DNA of 64,000 nt from Bacteroidota bacterium (GCA_018266435.1 JAFEAL010000005.1:542725-606724); one strand, 5' to 3'. Numbered from the stretch's first letter, positions 27,741-37,453 are shown. The notes: generated from the letters alone by a model not told the origin. Numbers and translations: made by a program.

Positions 27741-28561
27741 AGAAAACGTTTAGAAGCGAAAAGATATACGGCAGAGGCCTGATGGACAGTTCCGGTCAGT
27801 TGATTGAACCGGAGAGCATAGTCCATTTTGATTTTTTTCTTTTGTGCCCCCAACCCAAAGAATGCTGCGTTAGGATTTAGGTTAAACCCCGTGCGCACAA
27901 ATATTTTTTTATACAACGTGTACTCTAACCCGCTGCGCCAAATAGCGGGGTACATCAAATCTTTTTCAAGTTCAGTGGAGACCAGAACTTTGTCTGATGG
28001 CCTGAATGAAATGCCGGCAACTAATTTAGCCGGTAAGTGTTCATTGTGCGCACCGGTTAACTTTGATTGCGTAAGGTTGGTGAGGTATGCGCCCAGTGAA
28101 ATTTGGTTGGTTAGTTGAGTAACTCCGCCAAAGTCGAGGCTGATGGCTGTGAGAGTGCCAAATCCTTCGGCCCGGTATTGCACATAGCTGCACTTGGCAC
28201 CTAGCGAAGTGTTGCCCATGGTGTTTCCAAAGCCTACCGAGAAAAGATGCTCACTGTACACGTCATCGCCAAAACGAAAGATGCCCACCCCGGCCGTTCC
28301 CCATTTAGTGGGCGATTGCAGCGCAGCTGCTAGCCGATTAGCGCCTATGAGTGCAGGGTTTATATCGTAAGCGAAAATGGCGTTCGTCTCATTTACTTTC
28401 CCGATGCCACCGATGTTGTTGAAAAAAGACCATTCATCAGTTAACACAGAAGAACTGTACCCCATGCCGGCTTGCCTTGCACCCATTAAAGTGGACGAGT
28501 TTTGCCCCCAACCCATAAATGGAAAAAGAAACCAAAAGACAAAATGTATTTTTACAGCCAT
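27737..28561 (-). CDS. PorQ/PorV-like outer-membrane protein
   Basis: The 274-residue protein has a signal peptide and an outer-membrane barrel. Its start MGARQAGMGYSSSVLTDEWSFFNNIGGIG resembles the PorV/PorQ and UPF0164 families, where LGARAAGMG-type openings are usual. I chose ATG 28561 over an upstream TTG. PorV and PorQ are T9SS-associated. It lies upstream of, and overlaps by 4 bp, the helix-hairpin-helix barrel gene, so the two are made together. Confidence 0.7.
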   Translation of the reverse strand: MAVKIHFVFWFLFPFMGWGQNSSTLMGARQAGMGYSSSVLTDEWSFFNNIGGIGKVNETNAIFAYDINPALIGANRLAAALQSPTKWGTAGVGIFRFGDDVYSEHLFSVGFGNTMGNTSLGAKCSYVQYRAEGFGTLTAISLDFGGVTQLTNQISLGAYLTNLTQSKLTGAHNEHLPAKLVAGISFRPSDKVLVSTELEKDLMYPAIWRSGLEYTLYKKIFVRTGFNLNPNAAFFGLGAQKKKIKMDYALRFNQLTGTVHQASAVYLFASKRFL

Positions 28562-28647
28562 ATGCAACAGAATAGATTATCCGGTTTGATAAGCAGAAAA
28601 ATATGTCGTTGCAAAATTTACGTGATTTTTTCCATATTTCTTTACCT

Positions 28648-29268
28648 ATGAAAAGTAGCATTTTATTTATTTTGATAGGGGTTATTCTTGCAGGCCGGTC
28701 TTTTGGCCAAGAAGAGGTAAAGGAATACTATGAAAAGGGCGGCACGAAAGCAGCCGGTAAAATTAAGGATGGACAAAAAGAAGGCAAATGGTTTTTTTAC
28801 TATCCGTCAGGTAAAAAAAATACAATAGAAAATTACAAAGAAGGAAAGCTACACGGAGAAGTAGTCTATTATTATCCCACTGAAATTATGCAGGGAAAAG
28901 AAACCTGGCAGGAAGGGAGAATGCAAGACTCGGCTTGGTACTTTCACCCTAACGGAAAGCTGAAAAGCAAAGGACAGTATTATCAATCGCAGTACACAGG
29001 TTTATGGAAACATTACTTTGATAATGAAAAATTAGAACGCATGGTTAATTACAAAAATGGCTTGCCTGAGGGCGACACGTATGTTTATAACGAAAACGGA
29101 TATTTGATTCAGCAAGGCCAATACCACAAAGGCAAAGAAGAGGGCGAATGGAAATTTTTTACCAATGAAGGAAAGATTAAATTCGAAGGGCACTATTTAT
29201 CGGGCAAACCAATCGGTATCTGGTACCAGTGGAAAGGTGACGTAAAAAAAGTCTATAAAAAATACTGA
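28648..29268 (+). CDS. MORN-repeat secreted protein
   Basis: This 206-residue protein has a signal peptide ending at FGQ and about eight MORN-variant repeats, seen as KEGKWFFYYPSGKK, GLWKHYFDNEK and EGEWKFFTNEG. Such repeats form elongated beta scaffolds; the YwqK family name 'antitoxin' has no functional support here. I chose ATG 28648 because the signal peptide starts there. It may be co-transcribed with the following T9SS cargo gene 41 bp downstream. Confidence 0.8.
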   Translation: MKSSILFILIGVILAGRSFGQEEVKEYYEKGGTKAAGKIKDGQKEGKWFFYYPSGKKNTIENYKEGKLHGEVVYYYPTEIMQGKETWQEGRMQDSAWYFHPNGKLKSKGQYYQSQYTGLWKHYFDNEKLERMVNYKNGLPEGDTYVYNENGYLIQQGQYHKGKEEGEWKFFTNEGKIKFEGHYLSGKPIGIWYQWKGDVKKVYKKY

Positions 29269-29309
29269 TTCAATCGTGGGTAATGGATAGCTCTTTCGTT
29301 AGGTGACCA

Positions 29310-31631
29310 ATGAAAAAAATAATTCTGGTTTGTGGAGTATTGGCCTGTCTACACGCTAAGGCTTCTCACATCGTAGGAGGTGAGTTTGAACTGCTGCATG
29401 TGAGTGGCTACACCTACCAATTCAACATGATCCTCTATTTTGACGACATCAACGGTGAGCCCGGTTCATTAGATAACCAGGTTACCATTACTATTTTTCG
29501 TAAGCGGGACAATTTATTCATCGCTAATTTTTTATTGCCACTCATAACGCGCACACGGGTAGCATACACCCAGCCGGCCTGCTCCACTGGCCTGTTGGAA
29601 ACCGACCGTATTTTTTATTCGGCTACTGTCACCCTCAGCGCCAGCGTGTATAACGATGCCCAGGGATACTACGCCTCCTGGCAACGATGCTGCCGCAATT
29701 ACAACATTACCAATATTTTTAGTGAAGACCCCAACCAGGGTGGTATAGCGGCAGGGCAAACTTTTTATATGGAGTTTCCTCCCGTAGTTATGAACGGTGA
29801 GCCTTTTGTTAACTCTTCTCCACATCTGTTCCCGCCTTTGAGCGACTACGGCTGTCCGGGCCGACCGTACTATGTCAACTTTGGTGGAGTAGATGATGAC
29901 AACGATTCACTTGTTTATTCCCTGGTTACACCGCTCAATACGTCTACTGCCTTAGCCTTGCCCGCACCATCACCTGCTCCGTATCCACTGGTTCAATGGA
30001 GGCCGGGCTTCAGCCTGACCAATATCATTCAAGGAAACCCTGACTTGCGCATCAGCCACAACGGGTTCATTACCTGCACACCTACTCAGACCGGGCTGTT
30101 TGTTTTTGCTGTAAAAGTAGAGCAATACCGAAACCGGATAAAGATTGGAGAAACGAGGCGCGACTTTCAATTGCTGGTAGTGAACGGATGCCAGCCCGAC
30201 TTACCCCCTCAAATAGTAGGTAAAAAACTGACTGACGCAACATTCACCTACTCGGGCACGATGAATGTATCTTTTAGCGACACGGTGAAAAATGCTACGC
30301 GCTGTATCAATGTCAGCGTAAGCGATCCTGACACGCAAGACCCACTGCACAACTATAGCCAAACGCTAACAATCAGAGCCGTGGCACTCAATTTTAAAAA
30401 AACGGATATCAGCAGCATATTACCTTCGGTTACCACCGTAACACTGACGCACGGAGCTACACATGAGTTTACCATTTGTTTCCCTCAATGCCCGTTCATT
30501 AATGGCCCATACCAAATCGGCATTGTGGTGTCAGATGGGGCGTGCAGCCTGCCTTTGATGGACACTTTAAAAGTCACGGTACATGAACAGCCGCCACCAA
30601 ATACATTTGCTCGTTTTTTGCCACCTAAAATTACCACCGCGCAACTTAACGAAGGCAGCAGCGGCTCGTGGCCTTTTGCAGCCACAGATGATGACGGAGA
30701 TAACCTGATTTTTACTGTTGTGCCCGTTGGGTTTTCACTCAGCGATGCCGGCATGGCTTTTAATTTCACCAATCAACAACCCGGCAATGCCAGTGGTACT
30801 TTGAGTTGGAAAGCCTTCTGCAAGATTTACAACTTCACCAAGCAAACTAATTTTACAGTACGGCTGCTGGTAGATGATCAAGACTTGTGCAACATAGTGC
30901 GGTACGATACGGCCACCTTCAACCTCAGCGTGCAGTTGCCCGACATTCACCCGCAAATCAAAATAACCCAGGCGGGCAACCCGGCCGATATCACGGCAAC
31001 AACATTACTCAGGTCTTTGGGGCAGATCAACTTCAATGTAATAGGAATGGACAATTCATCATCCGGCCTTGACACGCTGGCACTGGCGCTGATTTCGGCC
31101 ACCGGCAATGTTACCCCAAAAGGATTTACATTCACTCCGGCCACGGGTATTCATTATGTAGAGTCACCGTTTGCCTGGACGACTGACTGCTCACTTTTTT
31201 CCGGCAATCAATTTGAAAATGATTATGTTTTTACGTTTGCCGTAGCCAACCACTACTGCAAAACTCCGAAGGCAGATACAACCTATGTGAAGGTGAACCT
31301 CAAAGACATTGAAAGTAATGATGCTGATTTTAGGCCAGGCAATGTGATTACCACACTGCCCGATCATTGCAATGACTTTTTTGCCATTGACGGATTTGAC
31401 AGCGAACCTCCATGCCCCAATGGTCCGCGCCAACTACCGTTGGCACCCGCAGATAATTGCAGCAATCGGTTTGAGTACGTGCGCATTTACGATCGGTGGG
31501 GCAAGCTTGTATTTCAAAGTTCTGACCGTATGTTCAGGTGGTATGCTCAAAACGAATCATCGGGCGTGTATTACAGCCTCATCAAATTTACCAATCGCGA
31601 ATACAAAAACTGGATCAATGTGATTCGTTGA
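29310..31631 (+). CDS. large T9SS-exported surface protein with C-terminal sorting domain
   Basis: The 773-residue protein has a signal peptide (ends HAKA). The body is several cadherin/Ig-like beta domains with many paired cysteines, and the first block opens ASHIVGGEFELLHVSGYTYQFN, a form common in secreted proteins of gliding bacteria. The last 100 residues form the gliding-motility-associated (CHU_C) T9SS type B sorting domain, with EYVRIYDRWGKLVFQS and SSGVYYSLIKF. It should be secreted by type IX secretion and remain at the surface or be released. No partner PorP/SprF is adjacent. Confidence 0.82.
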   Translation: MKKIILVCGVLACLHAKASHIVGGEFELLHVSGYTYQFNMILYFDDINGEPGSLDNQVTITIFRKRDNLFIANFLLPLITRTRVAYTQPACSTGLLETDRIFYSATVTLSASVYNDAQGYYASWQRCCRNYNITNIFSEDPNQGGIAAGQTFYMEFPPVVMNGEPFVNSSPHLFPPLSDYGCPGRPYYVNFGGVDDDNDSLVYSLVTPLNTSTALALPAPSPAPYPLVQWRPGFSLTNIIQGNPDLRISHNGFITCTPTQTGLFVFAVKVEQYRNRIKIGETRRDFQLLVVNGCQPDLPPQIVGKKLTDATFTYSGTMNVSFSDTVKNATRCINVSVSDPDTQDPLHNYSQTLTIRAVALNFKKTDISSILPSVTTVTLTHGATHEFTICFPQCPFINGPYQIGIVVSDGACSLPLMDTLKVTVHEQPPPNTFARFLPPKITTAQLNEGSSGSWPFAATDDDGDNLIFTVVPVGFSLSDAGMAFNFTNQQPGNASGTLSWKAFCKIYNFTKQTNFTVRLLVDDQDLCNIVRYDTATFNLSVQLPDIHPQIKITQAGNPADITATTLLRSLGQINFNVIGMDNSSSGLDTLALALISATGNVTPKGFTFTPATGIHYVESPFAWTTDCSLFSGNQFENDYVFTFAVANHYCKTPKADTTYVKVNLKDIESNDADFRPGNVITTLPDHCNDFFAIDGFDSEPPCPNGPRQLPLAPADNCSNRFEYVRIYDRWGKLVFQSSDRMFRWYAQNESSGVYYSLIKFTNREYKNWINVIR

Positions 31632-31721
31632 ACTCAAATTTTGTAATAAAAATTTCTAAGCGAGTGGCTGGGTGTTGTGCATGAGAATTAGTGCAAAGTT
31701 CACCACCACCAACAATGAAAC

Positions 31722-31742
31722 TGACGGTGAAGAATACCGTCA
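31722..31742. terminator. weak hairpin between convergent genes
   Basis: A 7-bp stem (31722-31728 with 31736-31742) lies between the T9SS cargo gene and the convergent BamA-like gene. There is no good T-run on either side, so it may be weak. Confidence 0.35.
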
Positions 31743-31770
31743 ATGAAAAAATAATAACATTGAGAAATGG

Positions 31771-33204
31771 TTAAAATTCTTTTCTCAGGCTGAGAAAAAA
31801 CCCTTGGTGGTTTTGGTTGGTTAAGGAAAGCTCAGTGCGGATCACTATATCGTAAACCGTATAGATATCAAACCCTGTACCCAGGCTGCCGATCACGGTA
31901 TCGGTAAAAGAGGTATTGATGGGTTGCAATTGATTGGTGATCGGGTTGTGGTAGTTTTGGTAGTACGGATAGTTTTGGGCATATCCCCAGTCGCTAAATA
32001 CCTTCAGATAAATTGACAGCGGAAAGTATTGCAGTTGTTCTTTGGGCAAGCCCGATAAGTTCCAGACTTTATAAAAAATTCTTTTTTTCAATGTGGTTTT
32101 GTTCAACGCGAAGGAGGGCGTTTCAATAACATAATTTTCGAAGCCGCGCACATATTGCCTGCGGTAGCCCATGCCGCTATAGAGTACATAAGGTTGCCCG
32201 GTAGGTGTGGCCCAGTAACCCCCTGTATAATTAGACAGGTAGAATTTTTTAGGTAACTCAATGTGCCAGGCAAATGAGAGCCCCATCTCCCACAGGTTAG
32301 CCGGTCCTTCAAAACCTAATCCGGTTTTGGTAATGTACCCGGCCACCTGGTAGCCATGCAATGGGTATTGTACTACATCGCGGTGTTCAGCATTGAAACT
32401 GTAGGTGATAAACCCGTACTGCAACGACAATCGGTTTTGTCCTAAATAGTTTGGGTTGAGCGAATCAATTTTATAATTGATGGTGTTGCTGCGCATCCCG
32501 GCCTGAAGGGAGTGGGTTTCAAAAAATGACTTTCGGTAAATATAGGTTATGGCTCCACCCGTAGAAGTGCGTAAGGGTTGGGTGTATCGAAAATACTGAA
32601 GGATATGACCATCGGTAAAATAGGATAAGTTTCTGGGTACGGTATAATCATAGCTAAACGTAAGGCCTTGTTTTTGTTTGTGATCAATATACGGGATGCG
32701 GTAAGTAAGATCAAAACGCTGGGTAAACCCGAACTGGGCAATCAGGGTTAGGGTTTCATTACGGCCGCGGCAATTATACCGGGTCAGGTTTAAACCGTAA
32801 TTTATCCGGCTGGGGTCGTGATTGTAGTTGTTCCACCACTCGCTAAAGTTGCGGTCAGAAAGCTCGAATATAGGAATGGGCCAAATGTACCAGCGTTCAC
32901 TTACTTCTACGAGCAAGTCAATCTGGTTGCCGGGCAACTCAAGCGGCTTGACCAATACCGTATGAAACAGCCGCAGGTTGTAGATTTTTCGTTTGTCCCA
33001 CAGCAGCACGTGTGCCAACCGCTTGATGCTGATGGTGTCGCCTGCTTTCAGGGTAAGTTCTCGCGAAATGATCCGGTCTTTGGTTTTTTTGTTGCCAATA
33101 ATCAAGATGCGGTTAACAGTTACCACGCGCAAGGAATCGTTAGTTGCCAACGTATCTGCATGGCTTCCCATCATCCCCAAAAAACCAACGATCAATGCCA
33201 GCAT
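31771..33204 (-). CDS. BamA/Omp85-like protein with single POTRA
   Basis: The 477-residue protein has a signal peptide and one POTRA domain (about residues 26-105, with VNRILIIGNKKTKDRII and KAGDTISIKRLAH). The rest is an Omp85-type barrel (about 120-477). The conserved loop-6 motif is seen as YVRGFENYVIE. Real BamA has five POTRAs and is about 800-850 residues, so this is a shorter paralog, perhaps for a special outer-membrane client. It starts 19 bp after lgt and may share its transcript. Confidence 0.75.
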   Translation of the reverse strand: MLALIVGFLGMMGSHADTLATNDSLRVVTVNRILIIGNKKTKDRIISRELTLKAGDTISIKRLAHVLLWDKRKIYNLRLFHTVLVKPLELPGNQIDLLVEVSERWYIWPIPIFELSDRNFSEWWNNYNHDPSRINYGLNLTRYNCRGRNETLTLIAQFGFTQRFDLTYRIPYIDHKQKQGLTFSYDYTVPRNLSYFTDGHILQYFRYTQPLRTSTGGAITYIYRKSFFETHSLQAGMRSNTINYKIDSLNPNYLGQNRLSLQYGFITYSFNAEHRDVVQYPLHGYQVAGYITKTGLGFEGPANLWEMGLSFAWHIELPKKFYLSNYTGGYWATPTGQPYVLYSGMGYRRQYVRGFENYVIETPSFALNKTTLKKRIFYKVWNLSGLPKEQLQYFPLSIYLKVFSDWGYAQNYPYYQNYHNPITNQLQPINTSFTDTVIGSLGTGFDIYTVYDIVIRTELSLTNQNHQGFFLSLRKEF

Positions 33205-33222
33205 GAGTGCATCCTTTCAGTT

Positions 33223-34332
33223 TTATTGAACCGGATCGGGCTTTCGGTACGAGCGAATGAGTATGACAATGCCCACCAAGACCATGGGTATGCTCAAAAT
33301 CTGCCCCATGTTGAGTGGCAGTTGGTCTTCAAATGAAACCTGATTTATTTTCAAAAACTCATAAGCAAACCGCAACGACCAGAGAATGATCATAAACCAA
33401 CCGAAAATTCTGCCCTCGGGCAAATTGATTTTATACTTCGACCAGTACCAGAATAAAAAGACAAACAAAAGCAACGATGAAATTGACTCATAAAGTTGTG
33501 CGGGGTGCCGCTCAATGCCAAATGTTCTGACCCAGGCCGAGTACGTTCCGCTGCTATCTTTGATTACTTCATACTGCAGCCGGTTTACGCTGGGCTCATC
33601 CACAAACTCAGTGTATTGTGATAAGTAAAATTTTACATTGCTTCCAATAAAGGAATGAGCTTGCTGCTCATTTACGTTTTTCTTGAACAAAAGTAAAATA
33701 TCAATAGGCACACGACCGTCTTGGCCGCTGGGCAGATTGGCTTTTTTCACTTCAAGGCGTTCCACCGGATTGTCTCCATTTCCGTTTTGCATGATGGCTT
33801 CGGTAACCCGGTTAATGAATACTACGCCCAGCGGGTTGTTGGTAGGCTTGCCGATTATTTCAGAATTAAAAAAATTTCCAAGTCGGATAAAGCAACCCGT
33901 GAGGCAAACCAAAATCACAATACGGTCTAACACCTGAAGGTAGTTTTGGTTGGGTTTTTTCTTGCGGCTGTAAAGCCAAAGACCAAATAAAATACCGATG
34001 GCTGCCCCGTGGCTGGCCAACCCCTGTAAGCCGGTGAATTTAAACGGATGAAACTCAAACGGAAGGAAAACACTAAGCGGGTCAGTCCAGATGATGTTGG
34101 GCTCATAAAATAGTATGTGGCCGAGCCGGGCTCCGAGAATAGTAGCCACCATCATGTAAATAGTCAGCGTGTCCACATCGCGTTCGGGCTTGCCCTCCTG
34201 GCGGTGGATGTAATACAAAATTTGCTGGCACACCAGAAAGCCGAGTGCGAAGAGTAACCCATACCAGCGAATGGCAAATGAACCGATGGAAAATATTTCA
34301 GGACTGCCGTTCCAAATAATAAAATGGAGCAT
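33223..34332 (-). CDS. lgt: prolipoprotein diacylglyceryl transferase
   Basis: Lgt adds diacylglycerol to the lipobox cysteine of lipoproteins, such as the ankyrin protein at 7467. The inner-membrane protein has about seven helices and family blocks LQGLASHGAAIG, IRLGNFFNSEIIG and RHPAQLYE. It is 369 residues; E. coli Lgt is about 290, and most of the excess is an insert of about 80 residues between the GNF and RHP blocks (about 165-265). That insert should face the periplasm. Confidence 0.93.
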   Translation of the reverse strand: MLHFIIWNGSPEIFSIGSFAIRWYGLLFALGFLVCQQILYYIHRQEGKPERDVDTLTIYMMVATILGARLGHILFYEPNIIWTDPLSVFLPFEFHPFKFTGLQGLASHGAAIGILFGLWLYSRKKKPNQNYLQVLDRIVILVCLTGCFIRLGNFFNSEIIGKPTNNPLGVVFINRVTEAIMQNGNGDNPVERLEVKKANLPSGQDGRVPIDILLLFKKNVNEQQAHSFIGSNVKFYLSQYTEFVDEPSVNRLQYEVIKDSSGTYSAWVRTFGIERHPAQLYESISSLLLFVFLFWYWSKYKINLPEGRIFGWFMIILWSLRFAYEFLKINQVSFEDQLPLNMGQILSIPMVLVGIVILIRSYRKPDPVQ

Positions 34333-34406
34333 AGTTTATAGAATAAGATTGAAAATTAGATTCAAAAAAGACGAGAGAGGTTTAACTACTTTCAACATTC
34401 AACCGG

Positions 34407-34436
34407 CAAAGATACAATTAGACGAACAATGGCAAA
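34407..34436 (-). promoter_or_regulatory. Bacteroidota promoter of lgt
   Basis: On the minus strand TTTG (34433-34436) is followed after 18 bp by TATCTTTG (34407-34414), an exact -7 match. It lies 75 bp before lgt and right behind the nadE stop, so lgt and the BamA-like gene can be transcribed apart from nadE. Confidence 0.65.
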
Positions 34437-34439
34437 GGC

Positions 34440-36296
34440 CTATGGCAGGTTATCCAGTTCTTTCAATTCTTCGCTGAAACCACCGCTTAAAATAGGGAAA
34501 CGGCACCAGCTTCGCGGGTCGACATTCAGGTCATCGAAGTGAAAAGAAGGAGCAAGGCGCTCGCGCTTCCACTGGTTTACCGACCAGAGCCTGAAAAATT
34601 TTTTAATGTGGTTTTTGAGTTCTGATGGATTAGGATATTTTTTTGAAAGCAGCAGGTAAACATCGGCAGGGTTTCTGCGGTCGCGGATGGCGAGTTTTTC
34701 AATATCCACCAGCACCGGGTAGGGCATCAGGTCTTTTTCATCGGTTTGGGCACGATCCTGCGGGCGGAGCTCGGCCGTAGGCTGAAGATTGTTCACGGCA
34801 GTTAGCCCGTCATAACCCAATTTTTTTTCTGCCCATTTCAGCCATTGCAAAATAAAGGGCTTGTCAACTCCGGCAAGAGGTGCGAGGCTGCCGCTGGTGT
34901 CGCCATCCATGGTGGCATAGCCTACATCACCTTCGCTGCGATTAGAGGTGGTGAGTAAGATACTTTGGCTCACATTGGCCAGCATCCAAATGATGGGTGA
35001 GCGTGCCCGCGCCTGAATGTTTTGTTTGGCAATGTCATCTTGTTGCCAGGTCAGCTTACGCTGAAGGGCATTTTCAATTTTTGATTCGTAAGATTTCACT
35101 TCGTCATCAATTGACCAATGAAAAAAAATGGCACCCATAGAATCGGCCAGCCTCTTGGCCGCCTGAAATGTGGCCGGAGATGAGTTTTGGGTACTTTGGT
35201 AAGCACACGTAAGCAATACTTTCACGGCTGCCTTTTCATTTTCCACTAATGGGATACTCAGTTTTTTGCAAAATACCGGCCACCCTAACTCACGGCTTGC
35301 TCTGCGCACCATCTCGGCTACTAATACGGCACAACAGGATGAGTCAGCACCACCGCTCAGGCTTATTACAAATCCTTTGGCTTTACTTTTTCTCAGGTAA
35401 TCAAATAAAGCCAGCGAAGCCGCTGCGGCAAACTCTTCGTTTTTTTCTGTTGAACCGTAAAAGTCTTGAACCGTTGTTTTGTTTGGGGTATCAAAATTGA
35501 TTTGAGCCGATAACAGGTTAAAACTTTTAAACGACAACCGTTGATTCACTGCGATGATTTTTCCTTTTTGCGCCATGATTATATCGCCATCGTAGATCAT
35601 GCGACCCGCTTCGTTGCCAAGGTGGTTTACAAAAACGTACGTGCAATCAAACTCCTTTGATCCCTGCTTCACTACCTGATTTTCGCGTTCCGTATTTTTT
35701 GCGAATGCAAAATGGCTAGCACTTCCGTTCAGGATTAAATCAACTCCTTGTTCTTTAAAACTATAGCCCGGTCTTTTTTCTTTGGCCCATCCGTCTTCAC
35801 AAATTTCGATGCCTGCTTTAATGCCATGCACATGATACATCAAATCACCCACAGTGATAGAGTGACCGTTGATGCTGATTTGTTTTTTTTCTCCGGTAGG
35901 CCAGGGAGCAAACCATCGCGGCTCATAATGCACCCCTTCGCGCGGCAGGTTTTGCTTCAACGTAATGCCGAGTATTTTGCCATCGTCAAGGATAGCCGCA
36001 CCGTTGTATGTTATTCCCTCTAACCGAATGGGTAACCCCACAGATACGGTTATGTGCTGGCAGTGCCGGGCAATGTTGAGCAATTTCTCAAACGCTTTTT
36101 CGCTGAGCCAATCGCTGAGAAATACATCTTCACATCCATACCCGGTAATGCACAATTCGGGCAGGCAAAGAATTTTTACTCCTTCTTTCTTAGCCGCTTC
36201 GATAGCTTGCAGAATGTTGGTCGTGTTATTTTCCCAATCCAGCGGGATTTGATTGAGTGTAGCCCCGGCTATTTTTAAAATTCGTTCGTTGTTCAT
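34440..36296 (-). CDS. nadE: glutamine-dependent NAD+ synthetase
   Basis: This is a two-domain enzyme that amidates nicotinate adenine dinucleotide. The N-terminal nitrilase-type glutaminase has its triad in CLPELCITGYG (Glu), TLKQNLPREG (Lys) and GIEICEDGW (Cys), within residues about 1-290. The C-terminal synthetase carries the ATP P-loop LSGGADSSCCAV near residue 315 and a later GDTSGSLAPLAG block. At 618 residues the length is in the normal range for the glutamine-dependent type. Confidence 0.95.
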   Translation of the reverse strand: MNNERILKIAGATLNQIPLDWENNTTNILQAIEAAKKEGVKILCLPELCITGYGCEDVFLSDWLSEKAFEKLLNIARHCQHITVSVGLPIRLEGITYNGAAILDDGKILGITLKQNLPREGVHYEPRWFAPWPTGEKKQISINGHSITVGDLMYHVHGIKAGIEICEDGWAKEKRPGYSFKEQGVDLILNGSASHFAFAKNTERENQVVKQGSKEFDCTYVFVNHLGNEAGRMIYDGDIIMAQKGKIIAVNQRLSFKSFNLLSAQINFDTPNKTTVQDFYGSTEKNEEFAAAASLALFDYLRKSKAKGFVISLSGGADSSCCAVLVAEMVRRASRELGWPVFCKKLSIPLVENEKAAVKVLLTCAYQSTQNSSPATFQAAKRLADSMGAIFFHWSIDDEVKSYESKIENALQRKLTWQQDDIAKQNIQARARSPIIWMLANVSQSILLTTSNRSEGDVGYATMDGDTSGSLAPLAGVDKPFILQWLKWAEKKLGYDGLTAVNNLQPTAELRPQDRAQTDEKDLMPYPVLVDIEKLAIRDRRNPADVYLLLSKKYPNPSELKNHIKKFFRLWSVNQWKRERLAPSFHFDDLNVDPRSWCRFPILSGGFSEELKELDNLP

Positions 36297-36387
36297 TATA
36301 AAGATGGTGCAAGTTAACTTGCTGCGGCCAAAGTTTTAATATGCTCCTAAAATGCTATTTAATTAACTACTGACGGCAATGTGAAAT

Positions 36388-36579
36388 ATGAAAAAGTCTA
36401 AAAAAATATTCATTCTGTTTTTTGTGCTGTTTCTGCTCTTACTTTTTTATGCCAGTTATGACATCAGCACGCGCACCACGTTTCCGGGTTCAAAACCGCA
36501 ACTAAAAGAACGCATCAAAAAACAATATTTTGAAAAAGATACCCTTGTCAAAGATACCGTAAAGTCGTTTTACCGATAA
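36388..36579 (+). CDS. small single-span membrane protein
   Basis: The 63-residue protein has a basic start (MKKSKK) followed by a hydrophobic helix (FILFFVLFLLLLFYASY) and a charged tail. It could be a short type II membrane peptide. The family is unknown; it sits alone between nadE and the YceI gene. Confidence 0.5.
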   Translation: MKKSKKIFILFFVLFLLLLFYASYDISTRTTFPGSKPQLKERIKKQYFEKDTLVKDTVKSFYR

Positions 36580-36686
36580 AATCTGACTACTTAACAGAGA
36601 ATAATTCACTTGGTCGGATTGACGCTTGCCGCTCAAGACACCCGGCATACCTTAGTATCAGATTAAAGCCAACTATAGACAAGATT

Positions 36687-36722
36687 ATCCCCCGGGGTCA
36701 AGGACTTTGGGGGATTTTCTTT
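36687..36722 (+). terminator. probable terminator upstream of yceI-like gene
   Basis: A 7-bp GC-rich stem (36687-36693 with 36709-36715), extendable by G-U pairs, is followed by TTTTCTTTTTT. It would end the transcript of the small membrane gene. Confidence 0.55.
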
Positions 36723-36769
36723 TTTATTCTGCCTTGTGTATTTTAGTTGCAGAATAAACCAATGATGAA

Positions 36770-37306
36770 ATGAGGGCGCTGTTTTTATTTTTCGTGGTGT
36801 TGATCTGGTGCTCGGAAGTTTGTGCCCAAAAATTCTCAGCCGAAAAAGGATACATCAAGTTCTTTTCAAGCGCGGCCATTGAAGATATAACGGCCGAAAA
36901 TAAAATGGCCAGCAGTATTTTTAATGAGCAAACGGGTGAAATTGATTTTTCTGTACCCATCAATGAATTTCAATTTGAGAAATCTTTGATGAAGCAAAGT
37001 TTTAATGAGAAATACCTGGAATCAGAAAAATTTCCTCAAGCTACTTTTCAGGGAAAATTATCGGGGTATCAAAAACCATTGACAACACGCCAAAACGCTA
37101 CCGCTACAGGCAAGATGACTATTCATGGGATTGCCCGGGAGGTAGTGGTTCAGGGGAGTATTGAAAACGATAAAGGCAACCTGGTGATGCGAGCTAAGTT
37201 TAAAGTGAAGCTCGCAGATTATAACATTACTATTCCTAAACTATTGTGGAGGAACATTGCCGAGCAGGTTGAAGTAACAGTGGTGTTTAATTACTCAAGC
37301 CTGTAA
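36770..37306 (+). CDS. YceI-family lipocalin-like secreted protein
   Basis: The 178-residue protein has a signal peptide (cut after CAQ). The YceI signature is seen as INEFQFEKSLMKQSFNEKYLES and FPQATFQGK. These periplasmic beta-barrels bind polyisoprenoid-type lipids in structural studies. The last strand, EVTVVFNYSS, completes the barrel. It is a stand-alone gene, upstream of the symporter, separated by 177 bp. Confidence 0.85.
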   Translation: MRALFLFFVVLIWCSEVCAQKFSAEKGYIKFFSSAAIEDITAENKMASSIFNEQTGEIDFSVPINEFQFEKSLMKQSFNEKYLESEKFPQATFQGKLSGYQKPLTTRQNATATGKMTIHGIAREVVVQGSIENDKGNLVMRAKFKVKLADYNITIPKLLWRNIAEQVEVTVVFNYSSL

Positions 37307-37420
37307 GTTTACTCATATTTGTTCAAGTTCTTTTATACCGATGAAGGAGACCGATAATGTAAAGCCGGTTTAGATTTTTCATGCGTCCGTTTTTCACAGT
37401 TGGTGAAGAGTAAATAATAT

Positions 37421-37453
37421 TTTTGGATTTGTTTCAATTCATTGTTTAGTTTG
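37421..37453 (+). promoter_or_regulatory. putative symporter promoter
   Basis: TTTTG (37421-37425) is followed after 20 bp by TTAGTTTG (37446-37453), one mismatch from TAnnTTTG. An alternative -7 element TATTTTTG is at 37418-37425. The start codon is 30 bp downstream. Confidence 0.4.

Noticed and set aside
32818-33336. 172-aa frame antisense to the BamA-like gene and lgt
   Set aside because: Crosses two convincing genes on the opposite strand; no recognised pattern.
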